The position numbers and the translations under genes are program-made. The notes under the pieces are model-generated. The model ran no database searches. It worked only from the letters and a program-made list of their open reading frames with translations, and had not been told where the DNA came from. Of a stretch of DNA of 64,000 nt, positions 36,301 through 45,881 are shown piece after piece (positions within the stretch are counted from its first letter, which is position 1; each line of letters begins with the position of its first letter). Source of the DNA: Dechloromonas sp. TW-R-39-2 (GTDB lineage Bacteria > Pseudomonadota > Gammaproteobacteria > Burkholderiales > Rhodocyclaceae); assembly GCF_016864195.1 (NCBI RefSeq), contig NZ_CP045202.1, positions 2,201,001 through 2,265,000 on the forward strand, read 5' to 3'.

Positions 36301-37259
36301 TCGTCGCGGATTTCGCCGCCGGAACCGGTCGATGCACCCGGGAACGGCGAAATAGCCGTCGGGTGGTTGTGCGTCTCGACCTTGGTCAGGATGTGGGTCA
36401 GCTCTTCCTTGTAGGAATAGCCGCGGTCGGCATCCGGGTAGAAGCGCTGGATGGTGGCGCCTTCAATGATCGAGGCGTTGTCGGCGTAGGCCATGATCGT
36501 GCCTTGCGGGGCGGCGGCATGCGTTTCGCGGATCATGCCGAACAGCGTCTTGTCCTTCTTCTCGCCGTCGATCACCCACGACGCGTTGAAAATCTTGTGG
36601 CGGCAGTGTTCGGAATTGGCCTGGGCGAACATCATCAGTTCGACGTCGGTCGGATTGCGGCCGGCCTTGGTGAACACGTCGAGCAGGTAATCGACTTCGT
36701 CGTCGGACAGCGCCAGGCCGAGCGAGCCGTTGGCTTCAACCAGCGCGGTTTTGCCGCCCTGGAGCACGTCGACCGTATTCAGCGGCTTCGGCTCGAAATG
36801 GCGGAACAATTCGCCGGCGGCGTCGAAGCCGGGCAGCACCGATTCGGTCATGCGGTCATGCAGCAGACCGGCGACGGTTTTCTTCTCTGCGGCGGTCAAC
36901 ACCCGGTTTTTCTGCAAAACCACATGGAAAGCAACGACGCGCTCGATGCGCTCGATGGCGTCCAGATCGCAGTTCCAGGCGATGTCGGTCGCCTTCGACG
37001 ACCACGGCGAAATGGTGCCGATGCGCGGCGCGACCAGGAACAGTTCCCCCGCCTCGGCACCGGCAGCCTTTTCTTCCAGCAGCGTCGCCAGCTTGGCGCG
37101 CTCTTCCGCGGTCAACGTCCGCTTCAGCGCGGAAACGTGCCAGTAATCGGCGACCACCGATTCGATGTCCGACACGGCCGCGACCAGGCGGGCTTGCAGG
37201 CGTTGCAGACGGAAGGCGGAAAAGGCGGCGTCGCCCTTGAGGCAAAGAATGTCGGCCAT
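33321..37259 (-). CDS. purL: Phosphoribosylformylglycinamidine synthase PurL, single-chain form
   Basis: The 1312-residue protein is the large proteobacterial form that joins synthetase and glutaminase. The first two thirds contain the duplicated AIR-synthase-like halves ([13 protein letters not shown] near residue 300). The C-terminal class I glutaminase has the nucleophile in G-V-C-N-G-C-Q-M and P-H-P-E-R-V-F-R as the His/Glu pair. It makes FGAM from FGAR, glutamine and ATP in purine synthesis. The gene is strikingly GC-rich, which leaves a long open frame on the opposite strand. Confidence 0.97.
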   Translation of the reverse strand: MADILCLKGDAAFSAFRLQRLQARLVAAVSDIESVVADYWHVSALKRTLTAEERAKLATLLEEKAAGAEAGELFLVAPRIGTISPWSSKATDIAWNCDLDAIERIERVVAFHVVLQKNRVLTAAEKKTVAGLLHDRMTESVLPGFDAAGELFRHFEPKPLNTVDVLQGGKTALVEANGSLGLALSDDEVDYLLDVFTKAGRNPTDVELMMFAQANSEHCRHKIFNASWVIDGEKKDKTLFGMIRETHAAAPQGTIMAYADNASIIEGATIQRFYPDADRGYSYKEELTHILTKVETHNHPTAISPFPGASTGSGGEIRDEGATGKGSKPKAGLCGFSVSNLNLPDAPQPWEHAYGRPSRIASALDIMLEGPIGAAAFNNEFGRPNLTGYFRTYEQDVAGTVRGYHKPIMIAGGLGSIQAEQSFKEETFPVGTKFIQLGGPGMLIGLGGGAASSMTAGANAEDLDFASVQRGNPEIQRRAQEVIDRCWQMGKNNPILSVHDVGAGGVSNALPELAHSGGVGAIFDLRKVPTEEPGMSPAEIWSNESQERYVLAIPPNRIAEFQAMCERERCPFAVVGEATGDGHLTVTDAHFGVNPVDMEMEALLGKPPRMTRDVTHQPETFVSFDAASIELKDAAYRLMRLPTIADKTFLISIGDRSVGGMTARDQMVGPWQVPVADVAVTTMGYQGYLGEAFAMGERTPLAVFDAPASGRMAIGEALTNLAAADVGALAKVKLSANWMAPCGVAGEDARLFDTVEAVSDLCKAIGVSIPVGKDSLSMRTAWEDQGVKKQVVSPLSLVVTSFAAVDDVRKTKTPQLAVDQGETELLLLDLGQNRLGGSCLAQVYNATGSDAPDVDEPAKLKGLFDAVQKLNRDGLLLAYHDRSDGGLFVAACEMAFATRRGVSLDLDGICYDAGAGDVDGSEKLTNLLAGRDFENIVRALFNEELGALIQIRRADREKVTPILRACGVPYHFVGTMNEWDEIRVTRNAKRVLREKRVDLQRAWSETSYQMQAMRDNPSCAQQEFDRILDVADPGLTPKLTFDPQDDFTKVYQDVSGRPRVAILREQGVNSHYEMAAAFDRAGFASVDVHMSDILAGRVSLKDFKGLVACGGFSYGDVLGAGLGWARTILMHDGCRDEFAAFFSRKDTFALGVCNGCQMMSALKSIIPGAEHWPAFRRNKVEQFEARFVMTEILDSPSIFFAGMEGSQVPIVVSHGEGRAVFDNADDQSKVLSAVRYVDNKGEPTEVYPYNPNGSPNGLTAVTTADGRFTIMMPHPERVFRTVQMSWHPENWLEGEGDSPWLRMFRNARRWVG

Positions 37260-37442
37260 TGAGAGTGATTTCAGTGTTAGGCGGGAAGGCCGGCATTATA
37301 CCTGAGGCTGGAGTAGCCGCGCTTCGGCTGGCAAGCACGAACCGGTTTTGTCACGCGATCCGAGCAATATTTTCGATTATTTACCTTGAACCACCAATTT
37401 CCCGGTGCATCAGCCCGCCCTGCTGCGCTTAAAATCCCGCCG

Positions 37443-38273
37443 ATGCCGATTTCCGATACATCACCCGAACAGCGCGCCCTGCACCGGGCATTTGCCGTTT
37501 CCCTGGTGATTCACTTGCTGCTTTTGTTCGCAGTCCACACCGCCCCGCCCAGCAGTCCGGCCGGCGCATTGCGTCTGGAAGCCAGCCTGGCGCCGCCAGC
37601 CCAACCGACCGCCAGCGAAACAAGTGCCGCACCTCCTGAAAAGAAAGCGGCAACACCGGCCAAAAACAGCAAAAACACGCCACGCCCCCGTGTCCTGAGC
37701 ACAAACAAGCCCGGCAACACCGCAACACCGACCTGGACCGCCGCCCAAAAAGCGGAGATGGACAGCTTTCTCAACGAAATCGACCAGCAAGCCAGAGCCG
37801 CCCCAAAACCCACGCTAGCACAGCGCTCGCTGGCCATGGCCCGTGAGCAGGCTCGCCAACTGGCGGCGCAGGATGAGGCCGGCGAAGCCATGCTGGAACG
37901 TCGACCGAACGGTCCGCCGGCCGATCCTTTCAGCCTGGAAATGTATATGGATGGCCTGGTGCGACGTCTCAACCGCAGCGCCGCCTATGTCCGCAACGAT
38001 CCGCGCAGCAAGGGCATACGCCCGGCCTCGGTGCAATTCAGGCTCAATCCGGACGGCTCGCTGAAATCCTTCGTCGTACTCAATGCCGGCGACCAAGCCG
38101 ATGAAATTGCCTACATCAAGTCGGTCATCGAGCGCTCGGTGCCGTTTTCGCCCTTCCCGCCGGACATCGACAAAGCCGCCCGTTCGCTCGGCGTCACCAT
38201 CTGCATTCAGCCCGGCAGCAGCGACAGCAGCGGCCTCGGATTCAGCCGGATGCACGGCGGGCGCTGCCGCTAA
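37443..38273 (+). CDS. TonB-like energy-transducing protein
   Basis: The 276-residue protein has one N-terminal membrane segment (about residues 18-37), a proline/alanine-rich periplasmic stretch (T-P-A-K-N-S-K-N-T-P-R-P-R) and a C-terminal domain resembling TonB (V-Q-F-R-L-N-P-D-G-S-L-K-S-F-V-V). It lacks nearby exbB/exbD. ATG at 37443 was chosen over an upstream TTG because the membrane segment then lies near the N-terminus. It could also be a TolA-like envelope protein. Confidence 0.72.
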   Translation: MPISDTSPEQRALHRAFAVSLVIHLLLLFAVHTAPPSSPAGALRLEASLAPPAQPTASETSAAPPEKKAATPAKNSKNTPRPRVLSTNKPGNTATPTWTAAQKAEMDSFLNEIDQQARAAPKPTLAQRSLAMAREQARQLAAQDEAGEAMLERRPNGPPADPFSLEMYMDGLVRRLNRSAAYVRNDPRSKGIRPASVQFRLNPDGSLKSFVVLNAGDQADEIAYIKSVIERSVPFSPFPPDIDKAARSLGVTICIQPGSSDSSGLGFSRMHGGRCR

Positions 38274-38393
38274 AACCTGCACCAGCGCGGATTTCCGGAA
38301 CCATCGCCGGTGGCGTCAGTCGAATCCGACGCCCATCGGCTGCCCGCACTCCGGCTGGCGCCGCATGCCCGGCCAGCCCAGCCCCGAAAAAAC

Positions 38394-39890
38394 ATGTCCA
38401 TCCACAACGCCCCCGGCAGCCCCACCCTGTTCGATTTCGACAACAGCTACGCCCGTCAGCTCGACGGCTTTTATCGTCGCTGCCTCCCGGAAACAGCCCC
38501 CAAGCCGCAACTGATACGCCTCAATCGGCAACTGGCCGAAGAGTTACGCGCCGATGCCGATCAACTGGCCAGCCCACAAGGCATCGCCGTGCTGGCCGGC
38601 AACCTGCTGCCCATCGGGGCAGATCCCTTGGCGCAGGCTTATGCCGGCCACCAGTTCGGCGGTTTTTCACCCCGCCTCGGCGACGGTCGAGCCTTGCTGC
38701 TCGGAGAGGTGATCGACTGCCATGGCAAGCGCCGCGACATTGCCTTCAAGGGATCGGGCCGCACCCCGTTTTCGCGCAACGGCGACGGCAAATGCGCGCT
38801 CGGACCGGCACTGCGGGAATACATCGTCGGCGAAGCAATGGCGAGCCTGGGTATCCCGACTACGCGGGCGCTGGCCGTCGTTGCCACAGGCGACATGGTG
38901 CGCCGCGAACGCGCCCTGCCCGGCGCACTGCTCACCCGTATCGCCGCCAGCCATGTGCGGGTTGGCACCTTCGAATTCTTCGCCGCTCACCACGGCCCTG
39001 AAAAAGTCCGGCAATTGGCCGACTATGTCATCGAGCGCCACGACCCGCAGCTGACCGGCACCGAGCGCCCCTATCTCGGGCTGCTCGAAGCAGTCGCCGA
39101 ACGCCAGGCCGAACTGGTTGCCCGCTGGCTCGGCGTCGGCTTCATTCATGGCGTGATGAATACCGACAACATGACTCTCTCCGGGGAAACCATCGACTAC
39201 GGCCCCTGCGCTTTCATGGAAGCCTACGACCCGGCCACCGTATTCAGCTCGATCGATCGCCATGGCCGCTACGCCTACGACCAGCAAGCCGACATCGCCC
39301 AGTGGAACCTCGCCCGGCTGGCCGAATGCCTGCTGCCACTGATCGACCCGAATGAAGAACAAGCCATGCGCCTGGCCGTGGCAGAAATCGAAGCCTTCCC
39401 CGAGCGGCACGCCCGACATTGGCTCAAGGTCATGCGCGACAAGCTCGGTCTCGACACTGAAGGCGATGCCACGGTCGACCGTGCGCTGGCAAGCGATTTC
39501 CTCGAACTGCTGCAACAACAGCAAGCCGATTTCACCAACGCTTTCCGCGCCCTGTTCAACGCCGCCAACGGCAGCGATGCAGCGATCAGGCAACTGCTCG
39601 GCCAGAACAGCCGCTACGCTGAATGGCAAACCCGCTGGCTGACCCGCCAACCACAGCGCAGCCCGGCCCAACTCGCAACCCTGAAGCAGGCCAATCCCTG
39701 CTACATCGCCCGCAACCACCTGGTTGAAAATGCCCTCGAAGCAGCCGTCGACCGCGGCGACCTCACCCCTTTCGAACGCCTGCTCGGCGTACTGGCCGAA
39801 CCATTCGACGAACACCCGGCCGACGCGCTCTATGCCGAACCGGCGCCGGCCGAAGTCACCGCCGGTTATCAGACTTTTTGCGGGACTTGA
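38394..39890 (+). CDS. selO: Protein adenylyltransferase SelO (YdiU)
   Basis: The 498-residue pseudokinase-fold enzyme has F-K-G-S-G-R-T-P-F-S-R, G-D-G-K-C-A-L-G-P-A-L-R-E-Y, G-V-M-N-T-D-N-M as the inverted active site and I-D-Y-G-P-C-A-F-M. SelO AMPylates serine, threonine and tyrosine of redox proteins. It ends in T-F-C-G-T, the position of a conserved cysteine or selenocysteine. The ATG at 38394 gives the normal length; an open frame 28 codons longer is rejected. No strong ribosome site is visible. Confidence 0.93.
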   Translation: MSIHNAPGSPTLFDFDNSYARQLDGFYRRCLPETAPKPQLIRLNRQLAEELRADADQLASPQGIAVLAGNLLPIGADPLAQAYAGHQFGGFSPRLGDGRALLLGEVIDCHGKRRDIAFKGSGRTPFSRNGDGKCALGPALREYIVGEAMASLGIPTTRALAVVATGDMVRRERALPGALLTRIAASHVRVGTFEFFAAHHGPEKVRQLADYVIERHDPQLTGTERPYLGLLEAVAERQAELVARWLGVGFIHGVMNTDNMTLSGETIDYGPCAFMEAYDPATVFSSIDRHGRYAYDQQADIAQWNLARLAECLLPLIDPNEEQAMRLAVAEIEAFPERHARHWLKVMRDKLGLDTEGDATVDRALASDFLELLQQQQADFTNAFRALFNAANGSDAAIRQLLGQNSRYAEWQTRWLTRQPQRSPAQLATLKQANPCYIARNHLVENALEAAVDRGDLTPFERLLGVLAEPFDEHPADALYAEPAPAEVTAGYQTFCGT

Positions 39891-40000
39891 GTCCCCGTTG
39901 GCGAAAATGCTTTTCAAATAACAACAGACGCATAAAATGACCGGCGATATGCGGCCTGCACGCATCATCACCCTCACATTCAAAGTTAAAAGGCCACTCC

Positions 40001-40315
40001 ATGATCGTCACCAATATCGAAACCGTTCCCGGCAAAAACATCATCAAGCACCTCGGCATGGTCAGCGGCAACACCGTTCGCTCGAAACACGCCGGACGCG
40101 ACCTGATGGCTGGCCTGAAAAACATTTTCGGCGGCGAATTGAAGGGCTACACCGAACTGCTCACCGAATCGCGCGAAGAAGCCGTTGAGCGCATGCTGGC
40201 CCAAGCCACGGCCATCGGTGCCAATGCCGTGGTCAATGTCCGCTTTTCAACCTCGTCCGTTGCCGTCGGTGCGGCCGAATTGTTCGCCTACGGCACGGCC
40301 GTTGTAGTGGATTAA
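40001..40315 (+). CDS. YbjQ/UPF0145 family protein
   Basis: The 104-residue protein matches the YbjQ family along its whole length: V-P-G-K-N-I, V-S-G-N-T-V-R-S-K-H, a G-Y-T-E-L-L-x-E-S-R-E-E-A-V-E-R-M segment and A-N-A-V-V-N-V-R-F. Members form beta-rich pentamers of unknown role. It is followed three bases later by a second family member, so the pair looks like a tandem duplication with divergence. Confidence 0.9.
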   Translation: MIVTNIETVPGKNIIKHLGMVSGNTVRSKHAGRDLMAGLKNIFGGELKGYTELLTESREEAVERMLAQATAIGANAVVNVRFSTSSVAVGAAELFAYGTAVVVD

Positions 40316-40318
40316 GCG

Positions 40319-40762
40319 ATGTACGATCTGATTTTATTTGGCGTCATGCTGCTGCTCGGTTTCATCTTCGGGCAGATCGCCGAAAAACGGCACTTTCGCA
40401 GCATCATTCAGCGTGAGCAGGAGCTGCGCGACATTCTCTGCTTCAGCGAGAGAAAAATTCCTGAGCAAGGGCCGATCGATGCCGCTCTGGTTTCTGGCAG
40501 CGTCGTCATCTCGGTCGATTTTTTCAAACGTTTCGTCGCCAACCTGCGTAATTTCATCGGCGGCCGGGTCAGTGCTTACGAGTCCTTGCTCGAACGGGCC
40601 CGACGGGAAGCCATCCTGCGCATGAAAGCCGAAGCCCGGGCGCGCGGTGCAACCAGCGTCTGGAACATTCGTCTTGAAACCGCATCGATCAGCAAAAATG
40701 CGGCACAGGGGATAGGTGCGGTCGAGGTCGTCGCCTACGGCACGGCAGTGACCCCGCGCTAA
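40319..40762 (+). CDS. Membrane-anchored YbjQ-like paralogue
   Basis: The 147-residue protein adds an N-terminal membrane segment (about residues 4-20) to a YbjQ-like domain that resembles the preceding gene (F-I-G-G-R-V-S-A-Y-E-S-L-L-E-R-A-R-R-E-A and G-A-T-S-V-W-N-I-R). The anchor would place the domain at the inner membrane. It lies between the soluble paralogue and a membrane M48 protease, which suggests these three act together. Function unknown. Confidence 0.85.
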   Translation: MYDLILFGVMLLLGFIFGQIAEKRHFRSIIQREQELRDILCFSERKIPEQGPIDAALVSGSVVISVDFFKRFVANLRNFIGGRVSAYESLLERARREAILRMKAEARARGATSVWNIRLETASISKNAAQGIGAVEVVAYGTAVTPR

Positions 40763-40766
40763 ATCC

Positions 40767-41621
40767 ATGGCCGATTACGAGAATCGCCCCGTCCCGGAAG
40801 GGATCAACGTTTCACCCAGCCACCCCTTGCGAGAGTTTGCGCTGCTGGTCGCCGGCATATCGGGGCTGATTCTCGTCGTCACACTGGTCGTCTCGCTGCT
40901 GGCCGGCCAATTTGCCCGCCATATTCCGTTCCCCCAGGAAAAAGCATTGGCCGAAAGCCTGGCCACCCGCTGGCCGACAACTGCCGGCAACCAGCTTGAC
41001 CAGCAACGGCAAGCCTATCTGCAAAACCTGGCCGACCGCCTTGGTGCAGTCATGAAGCTGCCGCCCGGCATGAGCATCACGGTGCATTACGCCTCATCCG
41101 ACACAGTCAATGCAATGGCGACACTGGGCGGCCACATCATCGTGTTTCAGGGGCTGATCGACAGCCTGCCGGATGAAAATGCGCTAGCCATGGTCGTTGC
41201 CCACGAAATTGCCCATGTCCGCAACCGCCACCCGATTGTCGCCATCGGCCGCGGCTTCGCCGTCGCGCTGACCCTGAGCAGTCTCTCCGGGCTGGGTGAC
41301 GGCCTGATGGAGCAATGGGTCGGCGGCCTCGGCATGTTGCCGGTTCTCTCCTTCAGTCGCGGCCAGGAAGAAGAAGCCGATGCCGACGCACTTGAAGCGC
41401 TCTATCGGCTTTACGGCCACGTCGAGGGTGCGACGGGTTTCTTCGAACAAGTCGCCAGACAAGAATCGAGCGCCAGCAGCCCCGCCCTGTTCAACACCCA
41501 TCCCGGTACCGAAGCCCGCATCGAACGCATCCGGCAATTTGCCAAAACCCATCCGGCGCAAGAAAAGGTCGTTCTGGTCGATTTGCCCGACGGAATAAAA
41601 GCCGGGGCAAAATCACCTTGA
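40767..41621 (+). CDS. M48-family membrane zinc metalloprotease
   Basis: The 284-residue protein has one N-terminal membrane segment (about residues 25-50) and a peptidase M48 domain with H-E-I-A-H at about residues 145-149 and the third zinc ligand in E-E-E-A-D-A-D. Small M48 proteases (HtpX, Oma1, LoiP relatives) trim damaged membrane or periplasmic proteins. It lies five bases after the anchored YbjQ-like gene, forming a three-gene unit. Confidence 0.9.
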   Translation: MADYENRPVPEGINVSPSHPLREFALLVAGISGLILVVTLVVSLLAGQFARHIPFPQEKALAESLATRWPTTAGNQLDQQRQAYLQNLADRLGAVMKLPPGMSITVHYASSDTVNAMATLGGHIIVFQGLIDSLPDENALAMVVAHEIAHVRNRHPIVAIGRGFAVALTLSSLSGLGDGLMEQWVGGLGMLPVLSFSRGQEEEADADALEALYRLYGHVEGATGFFEQVARQESSASSPALFNTHPGTEARIERIRQFAKTHPAQEKVVLVDLPDGIKAGAKSP

Positions 41622-41754
41622 TACCAAGCGCAAGCATTACCGCTGGAAGCGAACTACTTCGCCAAGGTGTTGGGTGTGCTTACGCTATTCGAGCGAAAGC
41701 AAAAACCTCCACTGCCTCGACATCTCTCCGATACACGTCAGATCATTGGCGCTG

Positions 41755-42234
41755 ATGAACATGAAACAAGCTCAAATGAAAATAAGAAATACTACAACTG
41801 CGCCATCACGCTGGCCGATCGGGGCGTTTTTGCTGGCCTGCCTGCTGGGAACTGGGAGCGTGATTGCCGATAGCGGCAAGCTGCTCGTCGAGCTTGAGAA
41901 TGTGCGTGATGACAGCGGCCAGATTCGCGCTTCGATCTACAGCGACCCGGAGAGCTTCAGGAAAGAAGAGAAGGCATTAAAAGTCGTATCCCTGCCGGCC
42001 CGTGCAGGAAACATCACGCTCAGCCTCGATGGCCTGGCCCCAGGCCGCTATGCAGTGATGGTTTATCACGACGCCAACAATGACCAAAAACTCAATCTTC
42101 GCTTCGGCATGTTTCCCACAGAGGGTTACGGCTTGTCGAACAATCCGGTCGTCATGGGACCGCCTAAATTCTCGGAGAGCGCGTTCGATCTCAAGCCGGG
42201 GGAAAATCGGATTACGATCAAAATCGCCTACTAA
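41755..42234 (+). CDS. DUF2141 secreted protein
   Basis: The product is up to 159 residues, with a signal segment (hydrophobic G-A-F-L-L-A-C-L-L-G-T-G) followed by the DUF2141 beta-sandwich pattern (L-L-V-E-L-E-N-V-R-D-D-S-G-Q-I-R, then A-P-G-R-Y-A-V-M-V-Y-H-D-A-N-N-D and a C-terminal strand). The function of the family is unknown. Three ATGs (41755, 41761, 41776) could start it, none with a clear ribosome site; the last gives the most usual signal peptide. It ends where GC content falls toward the TIR gene. Confidence 0.75.
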   Translation: MNMKQAQMKIRNTTTAPSRWPIGAFLLACLLGTGSVIADSGKLLVELENVRDDSGQIRASIYSDPESFRKEEKALKVVSLPARAGNITLSLDGLAPGRYAVMVYHDANNDQKLNLRFGMFPTEGYGLSNNPVVMGPPKFSESAFDLKPGENRITIKIAY

Positions 42235-42824
42235 GGCAACACGCTTTGCAGCAACAGGCGTAGTTCGCCATGCCGCAGTAAGTCATCAGCTGATTAGTCA
42301 AAATCACCAGATCGCAAAATCGCCTCAGGCCGTTCCAGTTCCCTCAGCGAGAGTTTTTAACCTGCTCAACGTGACCTGAAGACCTGAGTTCAACTGCCTG
42401 AAGAGTCTTCCGGGCTTGCGGCCAATAATTCGAACCGCTTAGTTACTTCCCTCAAGCCAGTGGATTATCGAACAAGCATGAGCCAGTTACAGAGAGCTAA
42501 ACGGTGAAGCAAGTACATAGCCATGGCTAGTGCGCTTGAAGAAATGACTAGGTGACTTCTTTCTGTAGCAAACGAAGGATAGGAAGTACCCCTGGAAGAT
42601 TGGGTGACGCTTACATCACCTGCTCGCAGAGTCATGCTGAATTGACCACTAAACCGCTCGATCTCACCGGACAAAATTGGCAACTTGACCAGCCAAAGCA
42701 GAACAGCAGCAGTGTGCCCTTTGCGGACATAGGCCCGTTTGGAAAGCCGACGCTCAGGAACGCGGAGCTAACCGACCTGCGCTGCTTTTCGCGCAGGTCC
42801 AGTTGAGCAAAGGGTTATACCTTT
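42235..42824. other. 590-base stretch without a convincing gene, next to the TIR gene
   Basis: No frame here has a recognisable product; the longest (up to 84 codons) overlap on both strands. The sequence is less GC-rich than the flanking housekeeping genes. Its only clear structure is a perfect nine-base hairpin GACCTGCGC/GCGCAGGTC (42774-42799, loop of eight) just beyond the TIR gene's stop. It lacks a T-run. It may be a decayed insertion remnant or carry a small RNA. Confidence 0.5.
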
Positions 42825-43832
42825 TCATAGCACCAGACGCTCAAGGTTTCGCAGAATTATTCTAGGTAGCTCTATGAAGATGATGAACTCATCCTTGTCC
42901 TCGGCCAAGAACTCCTCAACGAATTGATTGCGCGTGCTGACCATTAGCAGTTCCTCAAATTCGTGTAGAACTCGTTTAGTGGTTGACGGAGTTTTCGATG
43001 CTTCCAACCGGTTAAGCAACGCGATCCCTTCGTCGTAGACCCATGGCATCTTTTCTCGATAAAGACTGAGAGCAAACTTCAATCCGATCTTAGGGTTCTT
43101 CGAGAAATGCATCATTTCGTCCAGCATTCCCGGGGGAAGTCGCCGCTTTCTTCTTCTCCCTTCTGGCGGATTTGCGCGCTCAATCCTAGAGGGCAAATCT
43201 TGGAACATGATCTTTATTTCTTCGAACAATTTGGCAGATGAGTTCTCAATCTCCTTCACGTGTGCCGTGGACTTCTTGCCGCTTTCAGATGCCCCTGACC
43301 CGTCTAGTTTCTTGAGAATTTCTCCGGCCGCCTGCTTAAACTTCCCGACCTGAAACTTGATTGTGTCCTTATCTGGCTCAGAGTTTGGAATTCGATTTAC
43401 CAGTTGAAAGACGAGTTTTGTTAGGGAATCCTCGTCATCGCTGCAATTCTGAAACTGCGCGAATGGCCCGGAGGATGCTTCTTTTAGTTCAATTCCTAAC
43501 GCCACACCAAGGATAGGCGTGTCTAGCTTTCCCTTGGCCATACCAGCCTCGAAAAGTATCCATGGTCGATCAACGCTTCGCTTGGTCAAAAGACACACGA
43601 CGTCGGAGGCGCCCTGAATATTCTTGATGATCTCCGGATACCACTCGACGCCGTACTCAATCCCTTGATTTCCACGTCGATCGGACGTTCGGAATGACTT
43701 CAAGACACCTGCACTGACACTCTTCAAGAGATTGCTGAATGCCTCGGCCAGTTCCGCGTCTCGCGTATCGTGACTGATGAAAACGAGAGGGTTAGATGAC
43801 TTTGCGATGGGTTCAATCTGATCGTCGGCCAT
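42825..43832 (-). CDS. TIR-domain protein, candidate anti-phage NADase
   Basis: The 335-residue protein starts with a TIR domain (residues about 15-150): V-F-I-S-H-D-T-R-D as strand A and box 1, and W-I-L-F-E at residues 91-95, a WxxxE in which E95 is the likely catalytic glutamate of TIR NADases. The remaining 185 residues are charged and helical, with a basic patch (R-R-R-K-R-R) and no family I recognise. Two sampled 60-base lines give 29 and 28 GC, against 44 in sbcD, pointing to horizontal transfer. It stands alone. Bacterial TIR proteins deplete NAD on phage infection; that role here is inference. Confidence 0.82.
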   Translation of the reverse strand: MADDQIEPIAKSSNPLVFISHDTRDAELAEAFSNLLKSVSAGVLKSFRTSDRRGNQGIEYGVEWYPEIIKNIQGASDVVCLLTKRSVDRPWILFEAGMAKGKLDTPILGVALGIELKEASSGPFAQFQNCSDDEDSLTKLVFQLVNRIPNSEPDKDTIKFQVGKFKQAAGEILKKLDGSGASESGKKSTAHVKEIENSSAKLFEEIKIMFQDLPSRIERANPPEGRRRKRRLPPGMLDEMMHFSKNPKIGLKFALSLYREKMPWVYDEGIALLNRLEASKTPSTTKRVLHEFEELLMVSTRNQFVEEFLAEDKDEFIIFIELPRIILRNLERLVL

Positions 43833-44139
43833 TTGGGATCCTTAGATATCACGACGCTGTAGAAAACTAGTAGTTATGCCCGCATCGTGCCGTGAACTAT
43901 ATGAAATATCAATGCAGCCAGTGTTTGTCAGTAGTGACTGCGAGTGTCTCCGTTTGGGCAATTTCTTGAAAGACCGCTCTTGGCCGAATCGAGCCAGATC
44001 ACTTACCAATCGGGTGATAGCTGATAGAAACTCACTTGAAAATTTGCAGGCTGCTTGACTTCAAGTTCGACAATCCCGCCCCAACAGCCTCTCCCCGGAA
44101 GATAATGGCGGCCCGCGTTTGCACTGTTGAATCTCCCGA
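43833..44139. other. 307-base promoter-side stretch upstream of the TIR gene
   Basis: It holds the TIR gene's promoter on one side and that of the SpoU methyltransferase on the other. A 60-codon frame (43876-44058) has no recognisable product and unlikely codon use. No inverted repeats or attachment-like duplications were spotted by eye. Confidence 0.45.
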
Positions 44140-44628
44140 ATGAAGACCACCCTCACCCGCAACCAGGCTATCAAGGATTACACCGGCTATGCCTGTCTTG
44201 GCTTATACAACCCGAAAGGCCCGGAAAACGTCGGGGCGATCATGCGGGCGGCGGGGTGTTACGGTGTGAATTCGGTGTTCTACACTGGCAAACGCTACGA
44301 GCGAGCAGCGGAATTTCGGACCGATACCAAGCAGGTTCATCTGCAATTGCCGCTGATCGGCGTTGATGATTTGCAGGGGGTGATTCCCTTTGGCTGCACG
44401 CCGGTGGCGATCGAGATTCACCCCGATGCCAAACCGCTGACTGAATACCGCCATCCGGAGCGGGCTTTTTATATTTTTGGGCCGGAAGACGGCAGCCTGA
44501 AAAAAAGCGTTACCGACTGGTGCCAGGACATCATTTATATCCCGACGCACGGTTGTATGAACCTCGCAGCGACGGTGAATGTAGTGCTCTATGACCGGAT
44601 GCTCAAGGCGATCCGCACCAGCGCTTAA
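44140..44628 (+). CDS. SpoU-family RNA methyltransferase
   Basis: The 162-residue protein is a knotted SPOUT methyltransferase: N-P-K-G-P-E-N-V-G-A-I-M-R-A-A (motif 1), F-Y-I-F-G-P-E-D-G-S-L (motif 2) and I-P-T-H-G-C-M-N-L-A-A-T-V-N-V-V-L-Y (motif 3). Such proteins 2'-O-methylate tRNA or rRNA ribose; the small size resembles TrmL-like enzymes, but the target is not certain. It borders the TIR island and the sbcDC operon. Confidence 0.88.
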   Translation: MKTTLTRNQAIKDYTGYACLGLYNPKGPENVGAIMRAAGCYGVNSVFYTGKRYERAAEFRTDTKQVHLQLPLIGVDDLQGVIPFGCTPVAIEIHPDAKPLTEYRHPERAFYIFGPEDGSLKKSVTDWCQDIIYIPTHGCMNLAATVNVVLYDRMLKAIRTSA

Positions 44629-44660
44629 AATCCATCCTCTTCCGGTTTTCAATTCCCGAC

Positions 44661-45881
44661 ATGCGCATTCTCCACACCTCCGACTGGCACCTCGGCCAGC
44701 ACTTCATGGGCAAGAGCCGGCAGGCCGAGCATCAGGCGCTGATCGACTGGCTGCTGACCCAGGTTGAGGAACAGGCGGTCGATGCCGTGCTGATTGCCGG
44801 CGACATTTTCGATACCGGTACGCCGCCAAGCTATGCCCGCGAGTTGTACAGCCAGTTGGTTGTCCGGTTGCACACGGCCGGCGTGCCGCTGGTGCTGCTC
44901 GGTGGTAACCATGATTCGGCGGCGACACTGGGCGAAAGCAGCGCCCTGCTCACGCGGCTCGGCGCGACCGTGATCCCGACGATCAGCGACGATCCGGCCG
45001 AACAGGTTTTGCTGCTGAACCAACGCAACGGCGAGCCGGGCTGCCTGCTCTGTGCGATTCCCTTCATTCGCCCGCGTGACCTGCTTAAAAGCCAGGCCGG
45101 GCAAAGTGCCGAGGAAAAACAGTTGTCGCTGCAACTGGCCATCCAGCAGCACTATGCTGCGGTCTACGCGGCTGCGCAGGCAAAAATGGACGCTCTGGCG
45201 ATCTGCTTGCCGATCATCGCCAGCGGCCACCTGACGACCGTCGGTGCCAGCACCAGCGAATCGGTCCGCGAAATTTACGTCGGTGCGCTCGAAGCCTTCC
45301 CGACCAGCGCCTTTCCGCCGGTCGACTACATTGCCCTAGGCCATATTCACCGGCCGCAGAAAGTCGGCGGACTGGAACATATCCGCTACAGTGGTTCGCC
45401 CATTCCGCTCAGTTTCGATGAGGCCAAACAGCAGAAGGAAATGCTGCTCGTCGAACTCGATGCAAGCGGTCTGCAATCGGTCAGCGCCCTGCTCGCGCCG
45501 CGCTTCCAGGGGTTGGTTGCAGTCAGCGGTAGCCTCGCCACGCTGTCCGGCCCGATTGGTGCGGCAGCAGCAGAAGGCACGCGCGAACGCCCGACCTGGC
45601 TGGAAGTCACCGTTGCCGAAGACGATTACCTGGCCGACCTGCCGGCGCGCATCGAAGCACTGACCGAAGGCTGGCCGGTCGAGGTGCTGCGCATCCGCCG
45701 CCAGCGCGGCAACGCCACCGCAAGACTGGTGGCCGCAGCAAGCGAAAGGCTGGACGAACTCAGCCCGGACGATGTGTTTGCCCGACGTCTGGCCCAGGAA
45801 GAACTGAGCGACGAGATGCAGCAATCGCTCAACGAGCGTTACCGCAGCGTGGTCGCGGCTCTGCAGGAGCCGGGCCTATGA
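44661..45881 (+). CDS. sbcD: Exonuclease SbcCD subunit D
   Basis: The 406-residue protein is the Mre11-like nuclease: D-W-H-L-G-Q, G-D-I-F-D-T-G, G-G-N-H-D-S and G-H-I-H-R-P-Q are the metal-phosphoesterase motifs. SbcCD cleaves DNA hairpins and protein-blocked ends. The stop overlaps the ATG of sbcC. Length is close to E. coli SbcD. Confidence 0.95.
   Translation: MRILHTSDWHLGQHFMGKSRQAEHQALIDWLLTQVEEQAVDAVLIAGDIFDTGTPPSYARELYSQLVVRLHTAGVPLVLLGGNHDSAATLGESSALLTRLGATVIPTISDDPAEQVLLLNQRNGEPGCLLCAIPFIRPRDLLKSQAGQSAEEKQLSLQLAIQQHYAAVYAAAQAKMDALAICLPIIASGHLTTVGASTSESVREIYVGALEAFPTSAFPPVDYIALGHIHRPQKVGGLEHIRYSGSPIPLSFDEAKQQKEMLLVELDASGLQSVSALLAPRFQGLVAVSGSLATLSGPIGAAAAEGTRERPTWLEVTVAEDDYLADLPARIEALTEGWPVEVLRIRRQRGNATARLVAAASERLDELSPDDVFARRLAQEELSDEMQQSLNERYRSVVAALQEPGL

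Noticed and set aside
33228..37262. Open frame of 1344 codons on the plus strand through purL
   Set aside because: It is the exact antisense of purL, whose product matches a known enzyme over its full length. GC-rich codons leave few stops on the other strand, and the translated product has low-complexity histidine/arginine/glycine composition.
42465..42806. Two overlapping short frames of 72 and 84 codons on opposite strands
   Set aside because: Neither has a recognisable product or ribosome site, and each overlaps the other.
43876..44058. 60-codon frame upstream of the TIR gene
   Set aside because: No family, no ribosome site and codon use unlike the neighbours; best treated as intergenic.
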